Source of the DNA: Streptomyces sp. NBC_01304
GTDB lineage: Bacteria > Actinomycetota > Actinomycetes > Streptomycetales > Streptomycetaceae
Reading direction: 5' to 3'
DNA length: 64,000 bases
NCBI RefSeq assembly: GCF_035975855.1
Contig: NZ_CP109055.1
Coordinates: 1,612,001 to 1,676,000, forward strand
Both the position numbers and the translations under genes were made by a program. Positions 46,143 to 57,161 of the stretch are shown one piece after another; within the stretch, counting starts at the first letter, position 1, and each line of letters opens with the position of its first letter. The notes under the pieces were generated by a model that saw only the letters and a list, made by a program, of their open reading frames with translations, ran no database searches and had not been told where the DNA came from.

Positions 46143-47038
46143 AGGCACAGACAGCCCGGACGGCACAGACGGCTCCTGCCGCGCCACCTGCCGTGACCGC
46201 ACGGGACGCCGCACGTCGGCGCAGGGTGCGCTCGTTCCCCCTGTACGTGATCGTGTGGGTCATCGGTGTCGTCATGGTGACGCCCTTGCTGTACGCGCTC
46301 ATCTCCGGCTTCAAGTCCACCGATCAGCTCTCCGGCAACACCTTCGGCCTGCCCTCGCCGTGGGTGACGGAGAACTACTCGGCGATTCTGCAGGACAGCG
46401 CGTTCTGGCGTGCGCTCGGCTCCTCCACGCTGATCGCCGTCGGGACGACACTCCTGACGGTCTCCGTGGCGGCGCTCGCCGCGTTCGCCCTCGCCCGGTT
46501 CGCGTTCCGCGGCCGGGAGGCGCTCTTCATGATGTTCACGGCCGGACTGATGTTCCCGTTCGCCGTGGCGGTCCTGCCGCTGTTCGTTCTCCTGCGCACC
46601 TTCGACCTGCTCGACAATCCGTGGGGGGTGATCCTGCCGCAGGCCGCGTTCGGCCTGCCCCTCACCATCGTCATCCTGCGCAACTTCTTCCGGGAGATCC
46701 CCGGCGAGCTGGAGGAGGCGGCCACCCTCGACGGCTGCTCGGCGTTCGGCTTCTTCTGGCGGATCCTGCTGCCCATGGCACGGCCGGCGCTCGGAACCGT
46801 CTCCGTCCTTGCCGTGGTGGCCAGTTGGAACAACTTCCTGCTGCCACTGCTCGTCTTCAGCGAACCCACCTGGTGGACGATCCCCGTCGGCGTCCAGCAG
46901 TTCCAGGGCCAGTACTCGGCCGACGTCGCCCGCATCTTCGCGTACCTCGTCCTGTCGATGGCGCCCGCGCTCGCCTTCTACGCCGTCGCCGAACGCCAGC
47001 TGATCGGCGGCATCACGATGGGCGCGACCAAGGGCTGA
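46139..47038 (+). CDS. bxlG: Xylobiose ABC transporter permease BxlG
   Basis: This 299-residue MalG-type permease has six helices and the EAA loop 'EEAATLDGCSAFGFFWRILLPMA'. The ATG overlaps the bxlF stop (ATGA), so synthesis is coupled. It ends with 'QLIGGITMGATKG', the usual C-terminus of this family. Confidence 0.92.
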   Translation: MKAQTARTAQTAPAAPPAVTARDAARRRRVRSFPLYVIVWVIGVVMVTPLLYALISGFKSTDQLSGNTFGLPSPWVTENYSAILQDSAFWRALGSSTLIAVGTTLLTVSVAALAAFALARFAFRGREALFMMFTAGLMFPFAVAVLPLFVLLRTFDLLDNPWGVILPQAAFGLPLTIVILRNFFREIPGELEEAATLDGCSAFGFFWRILLPMARPALGTVSVLAVVASWNNFLLPLLVFSEPTWWTIPVGVQQFQGQYSADVARIFAYLVLSMAPALAFYAVAERQLIGGITMGATKG

Positions 47039-47084
47039 CGGCCGCCCCGAACCACCTTTCACCGCTACGCACTTGAGGAGTTCC

Positions 47085-49313
47085 ATGGTCAAGCCATGGC
47101 AGGACACCACCCTGCCCGCCCACGTCCGGGCGGCGGACCTGCTCGCCCGCATGACCGACGAGGAGAAGACCGCCCAGCTGACCAGCGTGTGGATCGGCGC
47201 CGAGCCCGATGGCAGCGGGGCGGGCGACGTCGCCCCGGGCCAGCACACCTACGCGGCCCGCAGTGCCGCCCTCGATGCACTCCTTCCCTACGGACTCGGC
47301 CACCTCACCCGCCCCTTCGGCACCGTGCCCGTCGAACCTGCCGAGGGCGCCGCCCGGCTCGCCGCACTCCAGCGCACGATCCGTGCCGGCAACCGGTTCG
47401 GCCTGCCCGCGCTCGCCCACGAGGAGTGCCTGACCGGGTTCACCGCCTGGCAGGCCACCGTCTTCCCGACCCCCCTCGCCTGGGGCGCCACCTTCGACCC
47501 CGCCCTGGTCACCGAGATGGCGCAGGCCATCGGTGCGTCGATGCGCGCCGTCGGCATCCACCAGGGACTCGCGCCCGTCCTCGACGTCGTACGCGATCCC
47601 CGCTGGGGCCGCACCGAGGAGTCCATCGGCGAGGACCCCTACCTCGTCGGCACCATCGGTACCGCGTACGTACGCGGCCTGGAGGCAGCTGGGATCGTCG
47701 CCACCCTCAAGCACTTCGCCGCCTACTCGGCGTCCCGCGCCGCCCGCAACCACGCGCCCGCGTCGCTCGGCCCCCGCGAACTCGCCGACGTGATCCTGCC
47801 CCCGTTCGAGATGGCGGTACGCGACGGCGGAGCCCGCTCCGTGATGCCCGCCTACAACGACATCGACGGCCTGCCGGCCCACGCCCATGCCGTACTGCTC
47901 ACTCAACTCCTGCGCGACACCTGGCAGTTCACCGGGACCGTGGTCTCGGACTACTACGGCGTCTCGCTGCTCGAGGAAGCGCACCGGATCGCCGACGGCG
48001 AAAGCGGCGCCGCGTCGCTCGCCCTCGCGGCCGGCGTCGACGTGGAGCTTCCGGCGGCCCGCTGCTTCAGTACCACGCGTACGCTTCCCGAGGACCTGCT
48101 CGACCGGGCCGCGCTGCGCGTCCTCACGCAGAAGTGCGAACTGGGGCTGCTCGACCCCGACTGGGAGCCCGTCACGGGCGACGCGCCCGTCGACCTGAAC
48201 CCGGCGCACACGCGGGAGCTGGCCCGGAAGGTCGCCGAGGAGTCGGTCGTCCTGCTCGCCAACTCCGGGGCGCTGCCACTGAGCGACGGGCTGCGCATCG
48301 CCGTCGTCGGGCCGCTGGCCCATGAGCAGGCCGCCATGCTCGGCTGCTACACGTTCCCCCGTCACGTGGGCGTACACCATCCCGAACTGCCCACCGGCGT
48401 AGAGGTACCCACGCTCGCCGAGGCGCTCCGCGCGGAGTTCCCCACTGCCGCGTTCGTGGCCGACCCGGCGGACGCCGACCTCTGCCTCGCCGTGGTCGGC
48501 GACCGCTCCGGACTGTTCGGGCGCGGCTCGTCCGGCGAGGGCTGCGACACGGAGGACCTGGAACTCCCGTACAACCAGAGTGAGGTGCTCAACCGCGCGC
48601 TTGCCTCCGGGACGCCGACCGGCATCGTCGTGCTCAGCGGGCGGCCCTACGCGCTCGGCCGCTGGGCGGACCGGGCCGCCGCCGTCGTGCAGGCCTTCTT
48701 CCCCGGACAGGAGGGCGGCGCCGCGGTCGCGGGCGTCCTGTCGGGCCGCGTCGAGCCGACCGGCCGACTGCCGCTAGGCGTACCGCGCACCCCAGGCGGC
48801 CAGCCCGCCCCCTACCTCGCGCCGCCGCTCGGCCGGCACGGCTTCCCCAGCACCGTGGACCCGACACCCCTGTACCCGTTCGGACACGGCCTGTCCTACA
48901 CCACGTTCGCCTGGGAGACCCCGCACTGCGAGAGCCCCGAACTGGCCACCGACGGCGAGACATCGATCCGGCTCACCGTCCGCAACACCGGCGACCGCCC
49001 CGGCACCGAAGTCGTCCAGCTCTACCTCCACGATCCCGTCGGCACCGTCGCCCGGCCCGAGGTCCGGCTCGTCGGCTACGCCCGGGTCCCGCTCGAGGCC
49101 GGAGCCTCGGCCGAGGTGCACGCCACGTTCCCGGCCGATCTCGCCGCGTACACCGGCGCCGACGGCCGCCGCGTCGTCGAACCCGGCGCCCTCGAACTGC
49201 GCATCGCCGCGTCCAGCGCTCACGCCCACCACACCGTGCCGCTCACCCTCACGGGTCCGGTACGAGAGGTCGGGCACGAGCGCCGGATGCGGTGCGAGAT
49301 GCGGGTGAAGTAG
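47085..49313 (+). CDS. bxlA: Intracellular GH3 beta-xylosidase BxlA
   Basis: The predicted protein has 742 residues with no signal peptide, so it acts on imported xylobiose. It has the GH3 barrel ('GIHQGLAPVLDVVRDPRWGRTEES', cited as a region; 'TLKHFAAYSAS'), nucleophile Asp in 'GTVVSDYYGV', the alpha/beta sandwich and a C-terminal FnIII-like domain ('YPFGHGLSYTTFAW', 'VRNTGDRPGTEVVQLYL'). GAGGAG four bases before ATG 47085 fixes the start. As last gene of lacI-bxlEFG-A it converts xylobiose to xylose for xylAB. Confidence 0.93.
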   Translation: MVKPWQDTTLPAHVRAADLLARMTDEEKTAQLTSVWIGAEPDGSGAGDVAPGQHTYAARSAALDALLPYGLGHLTRPFGTVPVEPAEGAARLAALQRTIRAGNRFGLPALAHEECLTGFTAWQATVFPTPLAWGATFDPALVTEMAQAIGASMRAVGIHQGLAPVLDVVRDPRWGRTEESIGEDPYLVGTIGTAYVRGLEAAGIVATLKHFAAYSASRAARNHAPASLGPRELADVILPPFEMAVRDGGARSVMPAYNDIDGLPAHAHAVLLTQLLRDTWQFTGTVVSDYYGVSLLEEAHRIADGESGAASLALAAGVDVELPAARCFSTTRTLPEDLLDRAALRVLTQKCELGLLDPDWEPVTGDAPVDLNPAHTRELARKVAEESVVLLANSGALPLSDGLRIAVVGPLAHEQAAMLGCYTFPRHVGVHHPELPTGVEVPTLAEALRAEFPTAAFVADPADADLCLAVVGDRSGLFGRGSSGEGCDTEDLELPYNQSEVLNRALASGTPTGIVVLSGRPYALGRWADRAAAVVQAFFPGQEGGAAVAGVLSGRVEPTGRLPLGVPRTPGGQPAPYLAPPLGRHGFPSTVDPTPLYPFGHGLSYTTFAWETPHCESPELATDGETSIRLTVRNTGDRPGTEVVQLYLHDPVGTVARPEVRLVGYARVPLEAGASAEVHATFPADLAAYTGADGRRVVEPGALELRIAASSAHAHHTVPLTLTGPVREVGHERRMRCEMRVK

Positions 49314-51834
<2,521 letters not shown>

Positions 51835-51843
51835 AGCCGGCCG

Positions 51844-51870
51844 GGGCCCGGCAGCCGCCCTGCCGGGTCC
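51844..51870 (+). terminator. Hairpin terminator after third xylanase
   Basis: GGGCCCGGCAG (51844-51854) pairs with CTGCCGGGTCC (51860-51870) with one mismatch and a 5-base loop, 10 bp after the stop. Confidence 0.75.
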
Positions 51871-51887
51871 TGCGTCCGCATGAACAC

Positions 51888-51908
51888 CGAACGACGTTCG
51901 ATATTCCG
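51888..51908 (+). promoter_or_regulatory. Candidate operator before GH27 gene
   Basis: CGAAC-GAC-GTTCG (51888-51900) runs into GTTCGATATTCCG (51896-51908). The second element matches 12 of 13 bases of the one upstream of the GH9 gene at 37214. It lies 70-90 bp before the GH27 start. Confidence 0.5.
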
Positions 51909-51977
51909 TACGGCTCCATCGCTGCGCGGTGTTGCAGCGTCCAGCTCATGGCGTCCCCTTCCGACAAAGGAGCCCCG

Positions 51978-53624
51978 ATGTCCAGACGACCAGGCAGACG
52001 CCTGCCCCACCTCCTCGCGGCGGCCGCGTTGGCGGTCACCGCTTCCATGACGGCCGCCGCCCACTCCACCGCCGCGGCCGCGCCGGGCAGTCCGGCACTC
52101 ACCCCGCCGTTGGGCTGGAACAGCTGGAACAGCTTCGGGTGCGGGATCACCGAGGCTCAGGTTCGCCAGGCCGCCGACGCGATGGTGTCCTCGGGCATGC
52201 GGGACGCCGGCTACCAGTACGTGGTGGTCGACGACTGCTGGTTCGACCCGCAGCGTGACGCGGCGGGCAACCTGCGGGCCAACCCGACCAAGTTCCCCAG
52301 CGGGATGAAGGCGCTCGGGGACTACATCCACGGCAAGGGCCTGAAGTTCGGGATCTACCAGGTGCCGGGCGAGCGCACCTGCGCGCAGGGCAGCGGCGCC
52401 TATCCCGGGTCGACGGGCAGCAAGGGGCACGAGGCCCAGGACGCCGCCGCATTCGCCGCGTGGGGCGTCGACTACCTCAAGTACGACTGGTGCTCCTCCA
52501 GCGGCACCCGTGACGAGCAGGTCGCGCGGTTCACGCTGATGCGCGATGCCCTGCGCGCCACCGGGCGGCCGATCGTCTACAGCATCAACCCCAACAGCTT
52601 CCACGCCATCACCGGCGACAAGTACAACTGGGGCGAGGTCGCCGACCTGTGGCGGACGACCGAGGACCTGCTCGACATCTGGCAGAACGGCAACACCAAC
52701 AGCTACCCGATGGGCGTCGGCAACGTCCTGGACGTCACCGCGCCGCTGGCGGCGCAGTCGGGCCCGGGACACTGGAACGACCCCGACATGCTGGTCGTCG
52801 GCCGTCCCGGCCTGTCCCTGACCGAGTCCCGCTCGCACTTCGCCCTGTGGGCGCTGATGAGTGCCCCGCTCATGGCCGGCAACGACATCCGCACCATGTC
52901 CGCCGACGTGAGCACGATCCTGCGCAACCCGCGTCTGCTGGCGGTGAACCAGGACCCCCTGGGCGCGGGCGGGCGCAGAGTGCGCGACGACGGCAGCACC
53001 GAGGTGTTCGCCAAGCCGCTGTCCGACGGCTCGGTCGCGGTGGGCCTGTTCAACCGGGGCGCCGGCGCGGCGACGGTCACCGCGTCGGCCGCGCAAGTCG
53101 GCCTGTCCGGTGGGCCGTTCACCCTCACCGACCTGTGGACCGGCGGCACGTCGAGCACGTCCGGGCAGATATCAGCGAGCGTCCCCGCGCACGGCGTCGC
53201 CGTCTTCCGGGTCACCGGCGGCAGCCCGCTCGCCACCACCACCTCGCGTCTGAGGGGCAACGCCTCCGGCCGCTGCGTGGACGTGGACAACGCCTCCACC
53301 GCCGCCGGGACCACGGCGCTGCTCTGGGACTGCCACTCGGCCGCCAACCAGCTGTGGACCACGTGGGCCGGCGGCGAGATCCGCGTCTTCGGCGACAAGT
53401 GCCTGGACGCCTACAACCAGGGCACCACCAACGGCACCCGCGTCATCACCTGGCCCTGCAACGGCCAGAGCAACCAGAAGTGGACCCTCGGTTCCGACGG
53501 GTCGATCCGCAACGTCCATGCCGGGCTGTGCCTCGACGCCAACGGGGCCGGCACCGCCAACGGAACACCGCTGGTCCTGTGGACCTGCAACGGCCAGGCC
53601 AACCAGAAGTGGACCCGCTCGTGA
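51978..53624 (+). CDS. Secreted GH27 alpha-galactosidase with CBM13
   Basis: The predicted protein has 548 residues. A signal peptide (about 1-35) leads to a GH27 barrel ('PPLGWNSWNSFGCGI', 'YVVVDDCWFDPQRD', nucleophile Asp in 'YLKYDWC', acid/base Asp in 'WNDPDMLVVG'), a beta-sandwich, and a three-repeat CBM13 (about 425-548). Both Asp of DDCW, which contact the galactose hydroxyls in this family, are kept. That favours alpha-galactosidase over the related beta-L-arabinopyranosidases, where I recall one being changed. It would trim galactose from hemicellulose. AAAGGAG precedes ATG 51978. Confidence 0.92.
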   Translation: MSRRPGRRLPHLLAAAALAVTASMTAAAHSTAAAAPGSPALTPPLGWNSWNSFGCGITEAQVRQAADAMVSSGMRDAGYQYVVVDDCWFDPQRDAAGNLRANPTKFPSGMKALGDYIHGKGLKFGIYQVPGERTCAQGSGAYPGSTGSKGHEAQDAAAFAAWGVDYLKYDWCSSSGTRDEQVARFTLMRDALRATGRPIVYSINPNSFHAITGDKYNWGEVADLWRTTEDLLDIWQNGNTNSYPMGVGNVLDVTAPLAAQSGPGHWNDPDMLVVGRPGLSLTESRSHFALWALMSAPLMAGNDIRTMSADVSTILRNPRLLAVNQDPLGAGGRRVRDDGSTEVFAKPLSDGSVAVGLFNRGAGAATVTASAAQVGLSGGPFTLTDLWTGGTSSTSGQISASVPAHGVAVFRVTGGSPLATTTSRLRGNASGRCVDVDNASTAAGTTALLWDCHSAANQLWTTWAGGEIRVFGDKCLDAYNQGTTNGTRVITWPCNGQSNQKWTLGSDGSIRNVHAGLCLDANGAGTANGTPLVLWTCNGQANQKWTRS

Positions 53625-53695
53625 GCAACCGGGGCTTCAGGAAGGGCGTTTCGCGATGACGCGGACAAGATCCCTCTGATGGTCCGCCGTGGTCA

Positions 53696-53731
53696 CGGTG
53701 CCGGTCCCCCTGAGCAGGGGGCACGGCACCG
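53696..53731 (+). terminator. Hairpin terminator after GH27
   Basis: CGGTGCCG (53696-53703) pairs with CGGCACCG (53724-53731), then CCCCCT (53706-53711) with AGGGGG (53716-53721) across a small internal loop; the terminal loop has 4 bases. Confidence 0.8.
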
Positions 53732-53790
53732 GGCCGCGGCCAGGGCGAGAACGCCCCTCGCAAGGCCTCGACGCACCGCATGCGGGGTCA

Positions 53791-54105
53791 CCGCACCCCT
53801 CCGGGCCGCACAAGGAGAACTGCACATGGGTCTACCTCGACGCCGGCAACCCGGCCTGGGCGAGCGCGGCGACCATGGCCCGGCGCCTCGTGGACACCAG
53901 CCACAACGGCGACGGCTCCAACGGCCAGTGGTGCAACCCCCCGGGCCGCCGTATCGGCGCCCCCACCCAGCTGGGCGGAGGCGCCGAGATGCTCCTTCGG
54001 GTCAAGGTTCCGGGTGAGTCCGACAGCAACTGCGGTGCCGGAACCGGCTCTTCGGCCGGACGGTTCCGCCCTGAAGTCGCGCACAAGATGACCTACGGGT
54101 ACTGA
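53791..54105 (+). pseudogene. GH6 cellulase remnant with 5' and internal deletions
   Basis: In one frame 'CTWVYLDAGNPAWASAATMARRL' (cited as 53821-53889) matches the GH6 strand that reads VYLDAGHSAW in intact enzymes. It is joined directly to 'VDTSHNGDGSNGQWCNPPGR' and 'VPGESDSNCG', the GH6 C-terminal region. About a hundred residues that should separate them, and everything before the first segment including the catalytic Asp residues, are missing. No ribosome site or start precedes it and the GH27 terminator lies just upstream. It is almost certainly a non-functional relic of a secreted endoglucanase or cellobiohydrolase. Confidence 0.75.
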
Positions 54106-54139
54106 TCCGGGACCGCTCGGGCGAAGTTCCGGTACGGGT

Positions 54140-54415
54140 TCAGGGGCGAGCGCCTTCTTCCAGCTTCTCGAAGAAGAACTCGTGCTTGAGGAAGGAGACG
54201 TCGTACTCGTGGCCGGACTGCGGCGGCAGCAACTGGGCCGCCTGGAACAGGCGCCACCCGTCGTGCAGCGCGGCGAGCCCGGTGGGGTAGGGCGGCTCGT
54301 CGCTGTCACCGGTCGTCGGACGGGTGCGGCCGGTCCCGTCGTAGCGGGACCAGCCCACGACGTGGGAGTCGAGTGCCGACGTCGAGAGGTAGAGGACCAG
54401 GACCTGCTGTCTCAT
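54140..54415 (-). CDS. Small conserved protein coupled to PhyH-type dioxygenase
   Basis: The predicted protein has 91 residues: 'MRQQVLVLYLSTSALDSHVVGW', a 'DEPPYPTGLAALHDGWRLFQ' core and an acidic aromatic end 'EYDVSFLKHEFFFEKLEEG'. ATG 54415 has GAGGAG seven bases upstream and overlaps the dioxygenase stop (ATGA), so it is the second gene of that operon. I do not recognise a named domain, but the conserved look suggests a real accessory protein. Confidence 0.72.
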   Translation of the reverse strand: MRQQVLVLYLSTSALDSHVVGWSRYDGTGRTRPTTGDSDEPPYPTGLAALHDGWRLFQAAQLLPPQSGHEYDVSFLKHEFFFEKLEEGARP

Positions 54416-55230
54416 GCGTGACTCCTCAGGGCCGGGCGGTTGCTGACGCGCGTGACCCAGTACTCGACGTCGAACGACTCATCACCGGTCAGGGCCCGCC
54501 ACAGCAGGACCCGGTTGTAGATCTCGAGTCGGGCGGCGGCCTGTTCGTACCAGGGGAAGTACGTGTTGAGTTCCGCGGTCACCGCCGGGTCATGCAGGTC
54601 GGAGGTGTCCCAGAGCCGCACCTGTGGCACGGTCGGGTTGAGGCGAAGCTTGTACATGAAGCGACGGCGTGTGGTGTCGTTGCGGCGACCGCCGTGCCAG
54701 ATGCCGTGGTGCAGGAGGACGACCGTGCCCGCCGGGCAGGTCAGACGCGTCTGGCCCCTGAGGTTCTGGACGCGGCCGACGTCCGTCTCGTTGATCCTGC
54801 GCAGATGACTGCCCGGCACGCTGAGCGTGCCACCCATCTCGGCGGTCACCTCGTGCGGGTAGTACATGAGTTGGATGTCGAACGCGTCGGGCCGTACGTC
54901 GATGATCGCGTCGCCGTGGAGGGCCTGCGCGTGTCCCTCGTGCGGCTCGCGCACATGGACCGCATGGTGGTCGACGGTCGGCTCGGGTCCGACCAGGCTC
55001 TCGACGGCGCCCGCGACGGCCGGCAGGCCGAGCAGCTCGTGGATGAAGTGGTCCTGCGCGAACGCCTTGCTCAGCTCGGTGCCGTAGGGCACGTCCGGCA
55101 GGCCCTCGGTCAGGGTCGTGATGGCCCGTTCGTTGATCTCCTGCGGCACCACTCCGTCCAGGCGCAGAAATCCCTGCGCGACGAAGCGCGCCGCCTGAAC
55201 CGATGTCAGGAGTCGCTTGCTGGTTGGCAT
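54412..55230 (-). CDS. Phytanoyl-CoA dioxygenase (PhyH) family protein
   Basis: This 272-residue Fe(II)/2-oxoglutarate-dependent oxygenase has metal-binding His-x-Asp at 105-107 ('ALHGDAIID') and distal His near 174-179 ('VLLHHGIWHGG'). The family's 'GGTLSVPGSHLRR' turn and Arg for 2-oxoglutarate lie nearby. Substrates in this family range from acyl-CoA to sugars and natural products, so the target is open. ATG 55230 starts at the homologous region; upstream ATGs overlap the divergent AraC gene. The divergent AraC regulator probably controls it. Confidence 0.88.
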   Translation of the reverse strand: MPTSKRLLTSVQAARFVAQGFLRLDGVVPQEINERAITTLTEGLPDVPYGTELSKAFAQDHFIHELLGLPAVAGAVESLVGPEPTVDHHAVHVREPHEGHAQALHGDAIIDVRPDAFDIQLMYYPHEVTAEMGGTLSVPGSHLRRINETDVGRVQNLRGQTRLTCPAGTVVLLHHGIWHGGRRNDTTRRRFMYKLRLNPTVPQVRLWDTSDLHDPAVTAELNTYFPWYEQAAARLEIYNRVLLWRALTGDESFDVEYWVTRVSNRPALRSHA

Positions 55231-55303
55231 GCGACGAACGTACGTGCCCCGCATGGCTCGGTCGTGGGCTGGAATCGTCCAGTGCTGGTAATTTTCCGTC
55301 CTC

Positions 55304-56098
55304 ATGGAACTCGTGACACTGCGGCTCGACGAGCCGCCCACCGTGGTCGACGCCGGCATCGGGGTACACGGCGTCTCCACCGACCACGACGTCTTCCGGC
55401 TGCCCGACCTGTGGCAGCTGCACCTCTACCACTACGAGGGCACCCTGTCCCTCGGACAGTCGCTCCACCCCATCCGGCCCGGCCATGTCAGCCTCGTGCC
55501 ACCGAACACGGAGGTGTGCTTCCACTACCGGGGCAGGTCGGAGCACTTCTACGTCCATCTGCGGCTGTACGACGGCGGAACCGGACGGGTGGTCCCGGTC
55601 ATGCAGGACGCCGCGGCCGAGAGCACGCGCCTCGCCGATCTGCTCCGGCACGCCGTCGCGGCCATGCCGACTTCTCCCGCGCGCGCCACCGCCGAGGTCT
55701 GGGCCGCCCTGTGGCGTGTCGCCGAGTTGCCGAGGAGCGACGGGGCCGGGCGCCACCATCCCCTCGTGGCCGCGGCGCAGGCCTACGTCGAGGAACACCT
55801 CGCGGGCCCGCTGTCCGTACCGGACGTCGCTCGCGCCGTCGGAATCTCCCACACCCACCTGACGCGTGTGTTCCGTGCCGCGACCGGCCACACGGTCGTG
55901 TCGTACATCCGGCACCGACGCCTTCAACGCGCCCGCCATCTCCTGCTGTCGTCCACCCTGTCCATCACCGCCATCGCCGCGGCGGTGGGCATCGCCGACC
56001 TCCAGGCCTTCAACAAGGCCTGCCGCCGCGAGCTCGGCGCGAGCCCGCGAGACGTACGCGGGGTCGGGCGTGCGGGAACCGGTCACGCGCTTCCTTAG
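55304..56098 (+). CDS. AraC-family transcriptional regulator
   Basis: The predicted protein has 264 residues. An N-terminal cupin-like sensory domain ('HLYHYEGTLSLGQSLHPIRPGHVSLVPP', as a region) precedes two C-terminal HTH motifs (about 160-255: 'SVPDVARAVGISHTHLTRVFRAATG', 'SITAIAAAVGIADLQAFNKACRRELG'). It is divergent from the PhyH gene, 73 bp start to start, and therefore a likely activator of it, responding to a small carbohydrate or related ligand. Confidence 0.92.
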   Translation: MELVTLRLDEPPTVVDAGIGVHGVSTDHDVFRLPDLWQLHLYHYEGTLSLGQSLHPIRPGHVSLVPPNTEVCFHYRGRSEHFYVHLRLYDGGTGRVVPVMQDAAAESTRLADLLRHAVAAMPTSPARATAEVWAALWRVAELPRSDGAGRHHPLVAAAQAYVEEHLAGPLSVPDVARAVGISHTHLTRVFRAATGHTVVSYIRHRRLQRARHLLLSSTLSITAIAAAVGIADLQAFNKACRRELGASPRDVRGVGRAGTGHALP

Positions 56099-56212
56099 AG
56101 GCTCCCCGCCCGCACCGGGCCGGTGCGCCTGTCCGAAGTCGTCGGCAACCTTTGTGCTTCCGGCGGTCACTCAGCAGTGCACCATCGGCTCGATCTTGCG
56201 GACGGACAGGAA

Positions 56213-57136
56213 ATGAACACACTGAGGCAGGCCGCGCGGCAGCGCAGGCACAGACGCAGGCTCGTGCTGGGCACCACGTCGGCGCTGATCGTCGCGGGCG
56301 TTCTCGCCTACTTGGTCTTGGTGTTGCTGCCCGACCGCGGCGCCGATGCGGGGCCTGCCGCGGTCACACCGCTCGCCACCGCCGCCGCCGGCGAAACACG
56401 CACCCCGACCGCGAGCCCGACCGGCTCCCCCACGCCGACGGAAACCGCGACCGCCACGTCACCGCGACCGTCACCCGCTGACACCCCGCGGCCCCCGCGA
56501 AAGTCCGCCACGGCCTCGCAGGCAGGACGGATTGAACCGCACACCGCTTACCAGGGCGTCGCCACCGCCTACGAGGCCGGGGACGGAGACGGCGCCTGTC
56601 TGTTCGGCCCGAGCGCCGACCTCATGGTCGCGGCCATGAACACCACCGACTACGAGACGTCCAAGGCATGCGGCGCATACGTACGCGTCCGCGCGGCCAA
56701 CGGCAAATCCATCACGGTACGGATCACCAACGAATGCCCCCTGCCCTGCGCACCGGGGCAACTCGACCTCAGCCAACAGGCATTCGCCAAGCTCGCCGAC
56801 CTCAAGGTCGGCCGGATCCCCGTCACCTGGACCCTGCTGAGCCCCACTACCGCCGACACGATCTCCCTCCGGTACAAGACCGGCTCCAGCCCCCACTGGT
56901 GCGCCGTCCAGGCGATCGGCCACCGCAACCCGCTCGCCGGGCTGGAGATCCGCACCACTGGCGGCTGGCGCCAACTGCCCCGCACCGCCTACAACTACTT
57001 CATCTCCGCCGACGGCGGCGGGTGCGGCAGCGCGATCAGACTCACCGACATCTATGGCGAGCGACTGACCATCACCGGAATCGCGGTGCGGCCGAACGTC
57101 GTGCAACCCACCCGGGTCCAGTTCGCCCGACACTGA
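56213..57136 (+). CDS. Bacterial expansin (EXLX1-type) with membrane/export segment
   Basis: The predicted protein has 307 residues. A hydrophobic segment (about 20-43) acts as signal or anchor, followed by a Pro/Thr linker (about 55-105). Domain D1, a double-psi beta-barrel (about 115-200), has 'GDGACLFGPSADLMVAAMN', 'SKACGAYVRV', and 'RITNECPLPCAPGQLDLSQQAF' with the conserved Asp. Domain D2 is a beta-sandwich (about 210-305) ending 'TDIYGERLTITGIAV'. Expansins loosen cellulose/xylan contacts without hydrolysis and would help the nearby enzymes. The ribosome site before ATG 56213 is close and weak. Confidence 0.92.
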   Translation: MNTLRQAARQRRHRRRLVLGTTSALIVAGVLAYLVLVLLPDRGADAGPAAVTPLATAAAGETRTPTASPTGSPTPTETATATSPRPSPADTPRPPRKSATASQAGRIEPHTAYQGVATAYEAGDGDGACLFGPSADLMVAAMNTTDYETSKACGAYVRVRAANGKSITVRITNECPLPCAPGQLDLSQQAFAKLADLKVGRIPVTWTLLSPTTADTISLRYKTGSSPHWCAVQAIGHRNPLAGLEIRTTGGWRQLPRTAYNYFISADGGGCGSAIRLTDIYGERLTITGIAVRPNVVQPTRVQFARH

Positions 57137-57161
57137 CCCCATCGCCCGGCCAAGGCCGGTC

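Noticed and set aside
43841..47038. 1065-codon plus-strand frame across bxlE-F-G
   Set aside because: It only becomes coding in its last part (bxlG from 46139); the rest is the wrong frame of bxlE and bxlF.
53689..53790. Possible start of the 138-codon frame before the GH6 remnant
   Set aside because: These codons lie in and around the GH27 terminator hairpin; only the part from about 53791 shows GH6 similarity.
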